64,000 bases of DNA from Klebsormidium nitens (GCA_000708835.1 DF237230.1:1-64000); one strand, 5' to 3'. Positions 13,401 to 25,015 are shown, numbered from the stretch's first letter. Numbers and translations are program-made. The notes: generated by a model from the letters alone, not told the origin.

Positions 13401-14847
13401 CTCGCTGGGTAAACAACAATCGAACGTTTACTTAGCCTTACTCTCCTAAGTGATTGGGAAGTTAGGCGGATGGCCTCTGCGCTGCAGACACAGGTGAGAG
13501 CGGGTGCTTGAATTTTCACTGATTCTAGGAACCTTGAAACCGGCCGCGTCGACGCAAGTGGGTTGACTCTCCGGTGCTTGTTTCGACCCTAGTCTGAGGA
13601 CGTTATCGTTCCTGGTCAAAGGACGAGCAGGTAGACACGCCGTGAACCCACGTGGTAAAAGGAAGCACTCCATTGGTCTGGAAATGGAACCCCGGCCTTG
13701 TCCAATGCGAGTTTAAGTTCCCGCCAGAGGCCCTCCCCTTTGCCTATCAAAAGGCAACAAGCTCGCTGCTAGACTGAGAAGCATTGTTGGAGACAAAGTT
13801 GCAGGCGCCTGAGAAAGGCGTTATGCCTTTGCCCGGTGCCTCCGCCTTCGCAGACCCGCCCCGCCACGTAACATCCAGGAAAATCGACACGTGTCGCCCC
13901 TTTTTGCTGAACGCGTCTTTCATCCTGCAGGCTCGAGCTGAGGCCCAGCTTGCGTCGCTGCTGCAACTGAAAGACGTCCCCTTGGATCGGATCCCCTCCA
14001 ATTCAGAAAGCGGTCTCTTTGCGGATAGTACCAGTGTTCTGGAGGGTCCCGTAACTCCCGTCTCGCAATACACTGGTCAAGAGGTGAGAGAAAAGCTATC
14101 TCCTTCAGAGATGATTGTCACGCCTGATTCGTCAGCAAAGTCGTGAGCGAAGCCGGTCGTTGACGCCCTCGATTCAGACGTGATCCTTCTCAGGACATCG
14201 GAACCCTTTTTGGGTCGAGAACAATCAGCACGACGGATTGGCTACCATAGTTGCAATCAGATTTCGACCAAAGCGTGCACGCTTGTTCGCTGATAGAGCA
14301 GTGATCCACGGGGCAATACAACGTCGCGACTGACTGATACTCTTCGTTCTCCAATAGTCGACGCACGAGGCCACAACGGAGGCTTTCTCGACGCCCAACT
14401 TCGGACGCGCAATGAAACATAGTGTCCGGTCAAGCACATCAGACGATTTTTGGAAGTACGCGGAGGTGCTTACCACGAATGCAACTTTCTGCAATTTATC
14501 TAACCATTGCTATTTTTGACTCCCAGCCGTCAACGCCTGCGGGCCTTATAGCGAGGCTTTCCCGCCGCCCAAGTTCGGACGCGCCGGACGCGGGCGAGGA
14601 TTCGGACGACGACAGCTTCCAAAGACGCCACGTGCCCTCGGTGGTGCTCCTGAGACGAGTGGGCACTCTACGCCACGAAAGGCAGAGAATAGACGGGAGT
14701 CTGAAAAAGGCGGAGAAAGCGCTGCAGGAAGCCGTTCGGATAGAAAACAAGCGGCTAGCGATCGAGAGGAACGGGGGAGTCGCGAGCGGGGGTCGGGCGA
14801 CGCACATGCGGCGGGCGAGCTGGGCCGCGTCTCCGGTGCCTTCTTAG
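4492..14847 (+). CDS. TBC-domain Rab GTPase-activating protein, EVI5/RabGAP1-like
   Basis: TBC proteins accelerate GTP hydrolysis by Rab GTPases in membrane traffic. Fourteen exons join with unbroken phase: 4492-4651, 5183-5252, 5894-5984, 6700-7238, 7894-8017, 8479-8580, 9019-9080, 9242-9347, 10108-10350, 11249-11386, 12061-12232, 12880-13022, 13931-14083, 14527-14847. This gives 807 residues. Residues 1-330 are Pro/Ser/Arg-rich and low in complexity. The TBC domain spans about 335-600 and keeps both catalytic fingers: the Arg finger in IKRDINRTFPEH (R391) and the Gln finger in DPEVGYCQGM (Q428). APWFLTAF and FPLP-like ASTLPLPLVFRVLD match the second half. Exons 12-14 encode an Ala/Glu-rich coiled coil and a basic tail ending at TAG. 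The start is the first ATG of exon 1; no ATG precedes it in frame. Introns 10 and 11 use GC donors. Several introns carry decayed exon-edge copies. The exact Rab partner cannot be read from sequence. Confidence 0.88.
6584..6622 (+). repeat. Decayed copy of TBC exon 4 start in intron 3
   Basis: The intron sequence AGCGCCAAAGCGAATTTCTC resembles the true exon start AGCGCCAAAACGACTCCCTC about 110 bp downstream, in the same orientation. Confidence 0.5.
9885..9945 (+). repeat. Decayed copy of TBC exon 9 start in intron 8
   Basis: An acceptor-like CAG followed by GCATACCATCCCGAAGTGGG and CTATTGCCAGGGC closely resembles exon 9's start, which encodes the Gln-finger motif. The true exon begins at 10108, about 214 bp downstream. 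The copy is followed by diverged sequence and stops, so it is not a usable exon. Confidence 0.7.
10462..10640 (+). repeat. Two decayed copies of TBC exon 9 end in intron 9
   Basis: The exon 9 end (GCGCACATGGAAGAGCTGGG then GATTCGGCCG|GTGAGG, ending at 10350) recurs ending near 10494 and near 10630. The spacing is about 144 and 136 bp. The first copy still has GGCCG|GTGATG; the second has lost the donor (GGCCGAAACGG). Confidence 0.75.
11387..12060 (+). other. GC-AG intron (TBC intron 10)
   Basis: The donor is CTGCAG|GCAAGT. Using GC keeps phase 0 into the next exon (VSLRQLL). The nearest GT, four bases later, shifts the frame. This is the well-known GC-AG class with an otherwise perfect donor. 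Confidence 0.75.
12328..12370 (+). repeat. Decayed copy of TBC exon 11 end in intron 11
   Basis: TTTCGACAGCATGCTGCACC and then TGAAAGCTGGC matches the exon 11 end TTTGACAGCATGCTGCGACT. It lies about 130 bp downstream in the same orientation. Confidence 0.7.
12730..12785 (+). repeat. Decayed copy of TBC exon 12 start in intron 11
   Basis: The true acceptor and exon start (TCCGATGCGTTTTGCAG|AATACGAGCTGCTCGCGG) has a near-identical copy (TCCGATACGTTTCTGCAG|AATACGAGCTGC) about 128 bp upstream. The copy diverges after GCTCGCGGA. It retains a usable-looking acceptor, so cryptic splicing is conceivable. Confidence 0.8.
13014..13240 (+). repeat. Tandem repeat seeded by TBC exon 12 donor, ~45-53 bp period
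   Basis: The word AAGCGCAG at the end of exon 12 recurs at about 13060, 13105, 13155 and 13207, each followed by a variant of ATTTGGTTTGTTGAGTGTTC. A further, more distant copy of the exon end (GGCCTCTGCGCTGCAGACACAG|GTGAGA) sits near 13470-13492. Confidence 0.75.
14350..14412 (+). repeat. Decayed copy of TBC exon 14 start in intron 13
   Basis: GAGGCTTTCTCGACGCCCAA followed by CTTCGGACGCGC mirrors exon 14 (GAGGCTTTCCCGCCGCCCAA, GTTCGGACGCGC). The copy lies about 174 bp upstream of the true exon. Confidence 0.7.
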
Positions 14848-17238
14848 CTTCTTAAGGGGAGAAAGTAAGCGAGTGTATCGCCGTCGTCTTAAACATGGAT
14901 GTGCTCTGTCCGCCGCGCACTGCCAACGGTCCTGAGTTCGTGCATGAGCAACTTTCACAATAGCTGCTGCCTTGTATACGGTTCTACGCAAATCTGGCAA
15001 GGCAATGATGAGCACCATCCCGGGCCTCACATTAAGTGAATGCGCAGTGGCGTGCCTGTGAGAACTTCGGAAGTATTCCTTGGTCATAACCACGCATGAC
15101 AGTCACGGTCCGACTTATGTATACTGGCATGCCATACATAAACCGACGCATGTTTCCCCATCAGTTCACCATATGATGTAGCCGGCATGCACGCCATTTC
15201 ACACTGCATCTGCAGGCTCGCTACAATCCATTCAATCGTCCTTCCTAATTTAATCTGAGCTAGAGCGGAAACAACGGCCGCTTGAAACCGTACGGTCCCA
15301 CTGATCAAAGCATTCAACGATTGAGCCTTGGTTTGAGTTGGAATTAATCAGCATGCCACATGGGCCTGTGGCTGTTGCACGTATGATGGTAATCGTACGT
15401 GACTTGTTGAACTCTTCATTACCAACCGCGCACACATGACTAGGCTGATCGGATGCGTATCATGCGATGACGTACGTACTATGGACGGTCACTCAATGAG
15501 TCTGTTATAATTTCAATGACTGTCATGTTCAAAGGCAATTTCATTCATTACGGCGACTCACTGTCAATTTGTGGATTCCAGACTTCATCAGAGATCGTTT
15601 AGATGCAGAGATTTTAATAACGTAAGATCATATCAGAACTAATAGCAGAAGAAGGACCCGTCCGCCGGGGCCCGGCCTACTTGGATTCAATTGACTAGAG
15701 AAGAGAACTGCATGGAATCAAATACGTGCACAAGTCGGAGCGCTTTTGACCACGTACCTTAACATTCTTCGTAAGTCCGATCCATTCATGATAATTCAAA
15801 GCTAGAGCCGATCGCAGCCATCATGCAGTGTGATATCCACAACAACTGATTATGTCATGACATAATGCTGCATAAGCTGCTGCTACTGAGTTAGCCTCCG
15901 CCCTGCCATGTACCGGTATGTATAATCAATGGGAGCTTGAAGTTGCAGCTAAGATTCATTACTGCTGCTGCCGAGCTGTCGGATTTGGGTAAATCTACTA
16001 TAAACTTCATGCCATGATGGGACCCGTACATTAGATATGTCAATCTGCTTTATTGATTGTGTATATTGCACGTCCATAATACCTTGTAAGTTCAGTCAAT
16101 GATTAGTGTCGCTGTGCCAGTCCGGTTGCATTGGCATACGCGGTCTTGGTGTACAGTCACCGTGCCGTAGACAGTGAGTTATAGCTACTTCTTGAGGGTG
16201 TGTTGTACCGAGTAACATTCAATGTTCATGCCCGTTAGTTGGACGTACCCCCGCGAGGTCAACAAGGCTGCATGCTTCCGATCCAGATAATGCATGCACT
16301 GAACAACTAGTGGCATCGTACACCGTTATAAGCAATTCTATACGCGCGTGCCGCCCATTGCACAAGAGTACAGACGTGCCTGCAGTACTTGTCTTTCTTT
16401 CCTGATAACCTCCACAGCTCTATACACTGGCCCAAGCAACAATGAATCTTATCGAAGCCTTGACTCTAGCTAAGATGACCGGAATCGACCTGACTCCTTT
16501 TTGACGCGCGCTATGATGCATACAATTAGTATATGAGAACTCCGCCCGGCCTGAATCCACGCGTTAAAACTAGCTAGCAACTAGCTATCCAGGACAAATC
16601 ACCGTGTCCCATTTCGCCAACCAGCAATTGAAGCAGATTACGACACATTTTTAACATTCTTGGAAATTGCTGGCTCCATCTTCCTTCGATCTGACACTCA
16701 AAACACGTCGATCACTGCCAGTCGCAACTTGGACAATACAAGGGCTGTTTTGGCAACTCCTTGTACGTTCCCTTGACCATTGCCCAGTTGTTTCTGCACA
16801 CCGACCCGTCACAACGTCGGATGCATCTCGAAAGTCCGTCGGCTCAAAGACGCAAAACTTTTCTCCGGAATGGACGGAAAGCCGTCAGTCCTGGTGGAAA
16901 CTAGAGAGGGAACAGTGCCGCCCACGAGCCCCCAGTTAGCGCATCGGATGAGGCGATGACAGCGACTGCCGAGAAAACGTCCTTGCAAAGGCACAGACTC
17001 GCAGCATCCTGTCAAAAGACTTATGAATCTCGATTTTGTGTTGAGTAAGGTCTATGTTGAATTAGTTCAAGTCCCCGGGCTCAAACAAACTAAGAACTTA
17101 AAACCGAAGTTAACATGCCCTGCACCCGTACCCACCCTGAACCCCCAAAGCAACCCCACCCGTCTCCCGGGCATGATCTAAGTCAACATAAAATTGAGAC
17201 TACTGAAAGACACCACTTCCGCAGGACGAAGCTCTCAC
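14848..17238. other. Intergenic, no gene recognised
   Basis: About 2.4 kb with AT-richer composition than the genes. Short ORFs here have no recognisable family content and no convincing splice context. A last exon for the minus-strand GNAT gene is expected in this stretch but was not recognised. Confidence 0.5.
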
Positions 17239-19422
17239 CTCACTATCCTCAGCCCGACTGAGAGGCACCAGCGGCATAGCTCGGGGTGAGTCGCGACGGG
17301 CAGGTGAAAGCTGGGCGGGGTAGTGCTCTTGTCGCGCAAAGCAGAGCTCGCGCCGCTGAAGAGAGCGATGAACGCCTCGTCGTCCTTTGCAACGGTGTGA
17401 CCCATCAGCATGAAGCCTGTGGTGTAGGCCCTGCCAAGCATAGCAAGCGAACACACACCGTTTTTTGGCGGTTAACCCTAGCCGGTTACGGACTGGTTCG
17501 AAGCTGGTCAACTGTTAATGACCAGACTCGAGCAGTGACCAGGTTTCTAACATGGCTGTTATTGGTCAAAGAAGCAGACTGGAGATTAGTTAGCGAACCT
17601 GGTTTGCAGCCGAACCCCCCTGTGACAGTATTGTGGGCCGCTTGTCGCGAACAGGAACAAGCAAAATGGTTAGGACATGGATCAGCGTAACTCGGTTTAG
17701 TAGCGTGCGCGGCCCTGCATGAATTGCGAACCAGATAAAGACAAAGGCAAAGCGAAGGAACGAAAGGAGATGTGTTTCCGAGAACAGATTTGAAAATCTT
17801 GGCATCGGGATGAGTGGAGACACAGCTTTCTGGAGAGCTCAGAAGGGGAGATGAGGCGAAAGATCGGACGCTGTCGCCTTCTGCCACCACTTGTATATCT
17901 CTGGCGGTAAATCTAAGTTACAAACTGTCTTGATCGGATCGTCCTTTCTCAACGGTTTGGCAGTGGGCTCCCCGACAGAGTCGGTAAGCATTTGCTGCGG
18001 CATTTGTGGCGCTCTGTTATGTTGCAAGATGCGGTCAGGCAATTCGCTATCGGTGTACTATAGCGAGCCCATCCACTGATGAGCCCGCGCTGTTTCCAAC
18101 AAAGGTCACTGCTCGTTGTTCTCACGGATTCGAGACCTCGAGGAAGAAGTCCTTTCAACAATCCACTTCACAGAGCACATTCTTGCGTTGACACTTTGAA
18201 TCGTTCATGTTCCGTTCAAATACACGCTTCGAAAAGAGGAGGAGGGAAAGTAACAACGGAGAAATTTGGAACAAGGAAAGCAGGGACGAGAAGAAGGTCA
18301 AACGAAGGAGGAAAGAGGCTTAACTTTGAGATGCATGCAAAGCGAGGACGAAGAAACAAACGGAATTTTCCGGACGGACAGAGAAAACCAATGAAGAGGG
18401 CGGCTATGGGCTCTCACACAACCTCCCCGTCCTTGACTGCCACAAACATCGAGAACGGCCACCCCTTGGTGTGAGCCGATAAAGTCTCGGCGATCGAAAA
18501 GCCGTTTGCGGCGGAGAAGAGTGCCGTGCATCCAGCGACGTCTCCCTCCTGGAGCGTCCGAACAGTGTAATCGTCGCACGTCGGCGCCGGATATTTGGGG
18601 AACCCCTCGAAATACGTGGCAACGAACTTGGGCTCGAAGCCGAGCTTAGCATAAAGGGAGAAGCTCTTGGCGTTGGCGACGTTCTGCGAAGCAAGAGGGA
18701 ACTGGGTGAAGTACATGGCTTCCGGCGCACTGGATCCGTTTAAATGGGTCAAGAGCCAGGACTCAGCTAGGAAGTTCGGCTGATTCTGACGAGCCGCAGT
18801 TACGGAAGCCCCTGTCAAGAGAGCCGATCAACCAGCCTGACGTGGCGCAGGGATAAAAACTCAAGAAAATTTGCAATAAGCCAAGATAATACGAAGTTCC
18901 GACTGTCACTGAAAACCCCAACCCAAACAGGAAACCGGCTCCGCACCCATACGCAGCCTAACCACCGAACTAAATCGAATCGCTAGTAGCTTGCAAAACA
19001 GCAGAACGAAACACAGAGCCCAGAACTTTCGGAGTAGGAGTCGCCAGATTGTCAAATCTGACGTACTTCTCTTCTAGCGACAGAAGTGTCAGATGTTGCA
19101 GCTGATCTGGGGCCGAGCATATTGCGTGTTGATTCCATCACCGTACCTCTGATCAATAGCATTCAGAAAAAGGTAGGATTAACCTGCTCTTCATCATCTG
19201 TGGTTCAGGTCATTCGGCAGAAGACCAGCTAACCAGAATTCTACCCAGCTTGGAAGTGACGAACGTGGTTACGTGGCAACGTGCTCACCTGCAGCAAGCG
19301 CAGCGACTTCGCCCCCTGTTTTTCCGCTCCCTCCAAGCACGCCTGGACGATTGCCTTGCCCACGCCAACATTGTCGACCTTCGTGGACACGCTGACAAGA
19401 CCCATAAACCAAGTGTTTGACT
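17239..19422 (-). CDS. Tandem-GNAT acetyltransferase, partial
   Basis: GNAT enzymes transfer acetyl groups from acetyl-CoA to amines; the substrate here is unknown. Three minus-strand exons join in phase: 19289-19422, 18418-18683, 17239-17430. The first holds the acetyl-CoA-binding loop region (NVGVGKAIVQACLEGAEKQG). The second continues with SFSLYAKLGFEPKF, typical of the end of a GNAT domain, and then starts a second domain (YTVRTLQEGDVAGC). The third has GFMLMGHTVAKDDEAFIALF and PELCRWCLSVGLRIV. This order resembles two-domain GNAT proteins of bacteria and plants. The third exon ends with AG|GTGAGA just before an in-frame stop, so a further exon is expected downstream. N-terminal exons (substrate half of domain 1) were not found in the ~1.4 kb before the retroelement. 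The gene may be incomplete, or its 5' part may lie beyond the insertion. Confidence 0.7.
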
Positions 19423-20464
19423 CTGCGAAGCGAGGAAGTAACAAAATCTCGGAACCACCTGCGAAACTTTGTCGAATCATCCTCTTGGATAGTTCCAGTC
19501 TGGAAACAGCCTGTGCAGCAAGGACTCAAAAGATCGGATTGATGGAAGTCCTCTTTCTTGAGTTCAGACTGCCTCTGGCCCCGCTTCAGGTGCGAGCTTG
19601 TAAGGAGAGAGACTTCTTGGCAGAGACCAGAATAGGTGTCCAGTTATCAAGAAGGCTAAAGGCTCGGGTTACTGTTGGAAAAATTCCCATGGGAGGCTAC
19701 CGTGGGCTGCTTGCCCGGATTCGAGACCCATCGGCATGGCAGCTCTATGGGAATTTACATCAGAGGCTAAAATTCCTCGCGCTGTCACGGTGCCTTTGCG
19801 TAGCGCCCTGACGTACGTAGCGCAGGCCAGACGTGGTTGGCCTTTCGCTGGACTATCAAAGTCCTCTACTCTGGTAAACCATTTTACAGCGCACATAATT
19901 CAACTCTAGACATGTTGCTGAGTCAGAACGAGATTGACCGATCTGTGCCGGACCGTCCGAACCATCTGACAAATCAAGTTACCGTATTCACTAGATTGAA
20001 ACAGCTTTCCAGCGTACTGCCGAGCAACTGTAGTAGCGCCAAGAAACAACAATCAGGATCAAGCTACACGTTGCTACGGGGCGCCAGGGCGCTGGTGCTA
20101 CCACTTGCGCAAGCTTCAAAGTATACACTTCTTGGTCATCTGCAGAATAACGGATCGTCGAGCTACTTCATGGCTGGTCGAGTACTTCCATTTTCCCCAA
20201 AATTTTTGGCTTAGCTGTCCTCTGGTTATCAATTAGAACTCACTGGGTGCAGAGCAAGGCTCAACCATATCCTGACCTGGGTCCCCAGCAATGAAGTTGC
20301 TCCCGATTGGTTGGCCCTCACTATCGATTGCCAACACGCAACAGGAGTGAGGACACCAATCATTGTCCCTACCGTCAACTACTGGACAGTTTGTACTGTA
20401 TTAAACCGCAATGTACGGGTACTGTACTTGCCGCACGGACCGTACTTTTAGCTACTACCGTAGT
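19423..20464. other. No gene recognised
   Basis: Plus-strand ORFs here (such as 19837-20214) have no family motif. Missing 5' exons of the GNAT gene would be expected here or further upstream on the minus strand. Confidence 0.4.
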
Positions 20465-20815
20465 CAGCCGGTTAGTTAGTTAGGCCAGTTAGACTGGGGG
20501 AGATGGTACCCCGCAGGTCACGCGGGTGACGGTCAGGCGGTTAGTTAGTTAGGGCGGTCAGGACGGGGAGGATAGAAGGACCGGTCAGGCAGTTAGTTAG
20601 TTAGGGCGGTCAGGATGGTGAGGGCAAGGGGACAGTTAGGCGGTTAGTCAGTTAGGGCGGTCAGGATGGGGAGGGTAAGGGGAACAGTTAGGCGGTTAGT
20701 CAGTTAGGGCGGTCAGGACGGGGGAAGGCGAGGGGGACAGTTAGGCGATTAGTTAGTTAGGGCGGTCAGGATGGAAGGTGGAAGAGGGGACAGCCTACGG
20801 GTAGTCAGTCAGCCT
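20465..20815 (+). repeat. 52-bp minisatellite
   Basis: The word GGCGGTCAGGA recurs at about 20553, 20605, 20656, 20708 and 20761, with GGTTAGTTAGTTAG or GGTTAGTCAGTTAG before it. Spacing is 51-53 bp. A partial, diverged unit precedes the array. It lies on the 3' side of the minus-strand Gag-like ORF, where a retroelement's untranslated end would be. Confidence 0.85.
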
Positions 20816-20901
20816 AGTACCCCGGAAGGGAGGGGGTACTATACTAGATAGATCGAATGTACAGTGTAAGTGTACAGAATGTCCACCATTTCCCTTGTGG
20901 A

Positions 20902-23900
20902 CTAAATTATCGAGTCCAGTATCGGCGCGTCTGTTGCCTGCGCCAAGTAGAGGGCCCTGAGGTTCGCCCCACCGTCGCCTGCAATGTAACCAGGGTCGTG
21001 AGCATACACGATGCGCTCGAGTGTAGACCAGTTGAAAACACGTTGTACCTTCGCTGAACTACCATCTCGAAAGTAAAATGCGTTTTCCACGAAGTTCCCT
21101 GACTCCAGTGTATGTAAGACGCGACGATACCAGTGAATCCCAGCCGGCAATTTGCGCCAAGTCGTCGCGTTGGCAACAGCGCGGCCTTCCCTGTTCACAG
21201 TGTATCCGCCCCAAGCATGTGTATTCTGCCAGACCCGTGAGTTACAGAAGTACAGACCAGGAGTTTCATTTTGTTCATCCCATCTGTTAGGGATGCCATT
21301 CAGCACAACTTTCTGTCCGACCTGAGTGCGTTGGGTGTTTGGTGCCTTGCTACCCCGTAGCTCAGATACCACAGCCTTTTGAACCACACCTGGACTCCCT
21401 CGTGCCTCAGCTCGTGCCTCAGCACGCTGCTGACGACCGTTCTTCACACTTTTGGACTGACCTGGCGGAGTCTCAACGGCCTGGGTCCGAGTCTCACCTA
21501 GTGCTGAAGAACCTGGTAACTCCGGCTGCACGCGCTGGTCCCCTCCAGTCGTGACAGCAGGGTTCCGCAGTGGGGCCGCCTTGGGTGTCGTGGACCCAGG
21601 TGGCGTCACTGGAGTCGTAACTAGGGCCGGTACTGTCGCTGCTGCTGGCCCAGGCACGCGTGGTGGCTGGGGCGCTGCGACGGCCCTTGGAATGGCGGCT
21701 GCAAGCAGTCCGCCTGCTCGAATGAAGACTCGTCCCTGCTTGAACACTTGCGCCAGGTTGGTCAAGGTTGACCTCGCCAAGTCGTCTCGGCCCCGCGCTG
21801 GTTCGACTGCTCTCTTCTCGCGTTCTGCCACCAAGCGCCGCGCGCTGGCCAGTGCAAAATCTGCAGGAGGCACAAAGATGTCGCGCATGGTCAGGAATCC
21901 GGCCATCTTACAGTTGCGCAGGGCCCAGGCCAAGTGTTTCCACAACCAAGATTGTGACCACCGGTCCGCCTGGTCCAAAATCACCTGGAGATTGACCAAT
22001 CCGTGACCCAAGTAACGCAACTCAGTGCCAATTCCGTTTACATTCCCCCTAACAAGGTACTCAGACCGCCACTGCAACCACCACCAGAACTCAGCAAGCA
22101 GCATGCACGCCGTACTGGTTGGGCCGCTTAGTGTCTTTGTCCCGTCAATCAGGCCGTGGGCAAGCTCCAACACGTACTGCATCAAAGCCAACCCGTGCTC
22201 AATCTCAAGTGCTGTGTGCTCAGCAGTTCCAACAACCTCAGCTGGCGCTAGGTTCAGGGGCAAGAGAGACAATTCACTGAGCTCTTTTAACAGGAACAGC
22301 AGACGTAACCCCAGCGCTTTGTACTGGCCAGGCGTCAGCAGGTCACCCGTTCGCAAAAGCAGACTCCCTGTCTCAATGCTGGGATCAAGCAGTGCGCTGC
22401 GGACTGCGCGCGCCTGTTTGTCCTGGGCACTGTCAGTGCAACTCGATTCCAGCTCTCCCCAAGTGGGGTAACTCTCACGGCCTAGGAGCCGCCTAGTTCT
22501 GAAAGCCACACCGTCCATACCTGGTCTTGGGCCCCCGGAGAACATTCCCCGGACAACCCCAGGCAGAAAACCCTGTTCTGAATTATCCCCAAGCGCTCGC
22601 ACAGCATCTCGGACATCATCAGTTACTGGGCCTCCTAGCAGCGCCTGCACCTCAACCGTGTGGTAGCTGGCACGTACTGCTGGTGGCCAAGCCTCAGGGG
22701 CAATATCCCTGTATTCCACCGACAACTCACCTCCCTCAATAATGATCGGCGGCTCTGCAAACGGATCCACCGTTCCAGGCCGGCCTTGACGTCCCCCCAG
22801 TTCCATGTCCGCCGCCACGCCTCCCTCCAACTCTGCATGAGCAGAAGGACCGGTTAGTGACGTGTCAGGCACTTTACCAAGGGTGTCTGACCCTAATTGG
22901 GCCTCACTGTCCGACCTGTCGCTGGTCAAACCGTCCCTGCTGGCAGCATTTCGGTACCCGTACAAGGGTTTTTGAACACCAAACAGGTCGGTCACAAAGT
23001 TTTCACCCGGAATCTCATCCTCAGAAACCGGACTCTGCACCACTTGCGACGTCGGCAGCTCATAATCAGCTTTTCCCTGGTACCTGGGATCCGTTTCGGC
23101 AAGCTCCTCAAACGACTGAGGCAACTCGCTGTCTCCACCTGCGCCAGGCGCCTTTTCAAGCGCCTTTGGCAGCCCTGCGGTCTCGCTCTCACCTTGATCA
23201 GCCAAAACCGGAAACGGATCGTACTCCAGGTCCTTCCCCCCTCTGAGACGCTCAGTGGAAGTGGCGTCATAGGGCAGGAAGCTCAGCGGCATGTTGCCTT
23301 GGACGCCCTTCAGCTGCTGCGTCTCAGACGACCGCCGTTTCTTCTCCGTACCTGCAGCAAGAGCAGGAACAAGGGGTTCGTTTAGCTCAACGACCACACC
23401 CGTGTAGGCGTCAGTAGGACCGTCCCACCCAGACTGTTTTGCCTGCCAATCCTCATAGGCTGCCTGCTTGTCTGCTGCGGACATGCTCGCAAAGTTAGCC
23501 TCCGTAGCTTTCTTTGCTGACCGCGCATGCTTGACCTGCGGCTTCTCCTTAGCAAAGTTTGGCGCCAGTTCTGGATGCAGTGCCCAGCATTGCTCGTTCG
23601 AGTGGGTGTTAAGGTTGTGGTGCGAGCACCACGGCTTCCCCTTCTCCCTCTTTGACATCTCGCCGCCAGATTGCCGCTTCGTGCAGTCCCTTGAAATGTG
23701 GCCTGTCTCGCCACATGTGTAACACGTCTTATCCGCGTCAGGCTTGTTGTTAGCCGTCGGATTGGCAAAACGTGCAACAGAGGTGAAGTCCTGGCTTGGC
23801 GGGCTTGGGCTTTCCCCGCGGCGGATGGGGACAAGCGTTCTGCAAGTGGTTAGGGTCGCCGCAGTTATCACACGCTTTGCCAGTCTTAGCGGACCCACCA

Positions 23901-24916
23901 CCAGAAGCACTGTTGCCAGATTTGTTGCTGTGTCAGAGTGACTGGATTTGCCTGTCCAGAGTTCCTTTTCACTGCGACCGCGTTCAATCTGGAGCGCTAT
24001 GTTGGACACTTGGTCAACCGTCCACAGGTTCGGATCCAAATGTAGGTGATTCAAGTGACTCTCGACTTCGCTGGCCATGTGCTTGGCCTTGAGACAGTCT
24101 AGCAACTTGAATACGCTTTTCTGCTCGGGTTGGTTGAGAATGACCATGAGGAACTTCATTCTCTGAAACATGTTCGCCAGCGACTCCCCCTTGTTCTGCG
24201 TGAACAGGTTGTACTCGCTTATCTTGGCGCTCGAACGTTCAGGATACAACTCCTCAAGCATCGCCCGGAACCTTTCCATCGGCTGAAAGTACAGCTTCTC
24301 AAAAGCAGGTGCCACTGGCCGTACAGGCCGCACTGTGTCACCACGCTCAGTCTCAGATTTACCATCCCACAACTCATATTCAAGTTGCCAGGCCCTGGTA
24401 CGCGTCGTAAATTGGGCCCGCGCTGGCGCATTTGCAGCCAACAGCTCCACCTCCATTGTACTCTCCAAGTGGAACGCCCGTTCTCGTGCCCCTCCTCCCA
24501 GCAGTCCAACTGCAAGGTGGAACCGGTCATTGTCATCCAACAGCTCTTCTGACTGTGGCTTGAGTTTCAATTCTACCTCCTTGGCCTGTCCAGGCCTGGC
24601 GGAGACTTTGCAAACTCGGACCTGCAGGGTCACCAGTAAAGACCACCCCCCCGGGACGGAAAGTACTGTCCATGTCGTCAAGTCCTTCAAAGAACAGACT
24701 TTGGAACGGACCGAGCGACTCTTCTCTAGAACCGTGGCTGCTTTGATCGACTTCGATTCGACCCTCACTACCCGATTCGTCTAGAAGACTGACTTCCTCT
24801 TGCCTAGGCGGAATGCGCCTGGAACGCAGATTGTACCCCCAAGACTGAGGACCACTCATGAGATTGACACCAAGATCGTCTACCACTAAACGAGGCCAGT
24901 TTCCACCACCAAACAA
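20902..24916 (-). pseudogene. Retrotransposon Gag-like ORF with zinc knuckles, frameshifted
   Basis: A 1288-codon minus-strand frame (24768 to 20902) contains a retrotransposon Gag capsid-like region (FRAMLEELYPERSSAKISEY, then LANMFQRMKFLMVILNQPEQ). It is followed by a CCHC knuckle CYTCGETGHISRDC and the Gag-type tail CSHHNLNTHSNEQCWALHPE. A first knuckle, CDNCGDPNHLQNAC (23831-23872), is perfect but lies in another frame, so two compensating indels flank it. The likely true N-terminus (MSGPQSWGYNLRSRRIPPRQ, from 24859) is also in another frame and enters the main one near 24.59 kb. The ~800 residues after the knuckles are Pro/Ala-rich with a conserved-looking end (PAGIHWYRRVLHTLESGNFV) that I do not recognise. 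No protease, reverse transcriptase, RNase H or integrase frame is visible nearby. I read it as a decayed, Gag-only non-autonomous element. LTRs were not identified. Confidence 0.7.
23831..23872 (-). other. Out-of-frame CCHC zinc knuckle
   Basis: The minus strand encodes CDNCGDPNHLQNAC, a perfect CX2CX4HX4C motif. It is one base out of frame with the surrounding long ORF. Confidence 0.75.
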
Positions 24917-25015
24917 CGTTCATGTGCTGATAAACTTCGGGCCTAGTGCACAGCTGAGAAGCTGCCACAACGTGGTCAGGTCGACAGTTCCGAGTCAACT
25001 CCAAGTGCCAGTGCC

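Noticed and set aside
13464-13492. Possible TBC micro-exon encoding RMASALQTQ
   Set aside because: Its length would break the frame into exon 13, and it resembles the end of exon 12, so it is listed as a decayed copy.
16667-16939. 90-codon plus-strand ORF between the TBC and GNAT genes
   Set aside because: No motif or coding-like composition; overlaps an equally long minus-strand frame.
18078-18110. CTGATGAG string suggestive of a hammerhead core
   Set aside because: No GAAA partner and no flanking stems.
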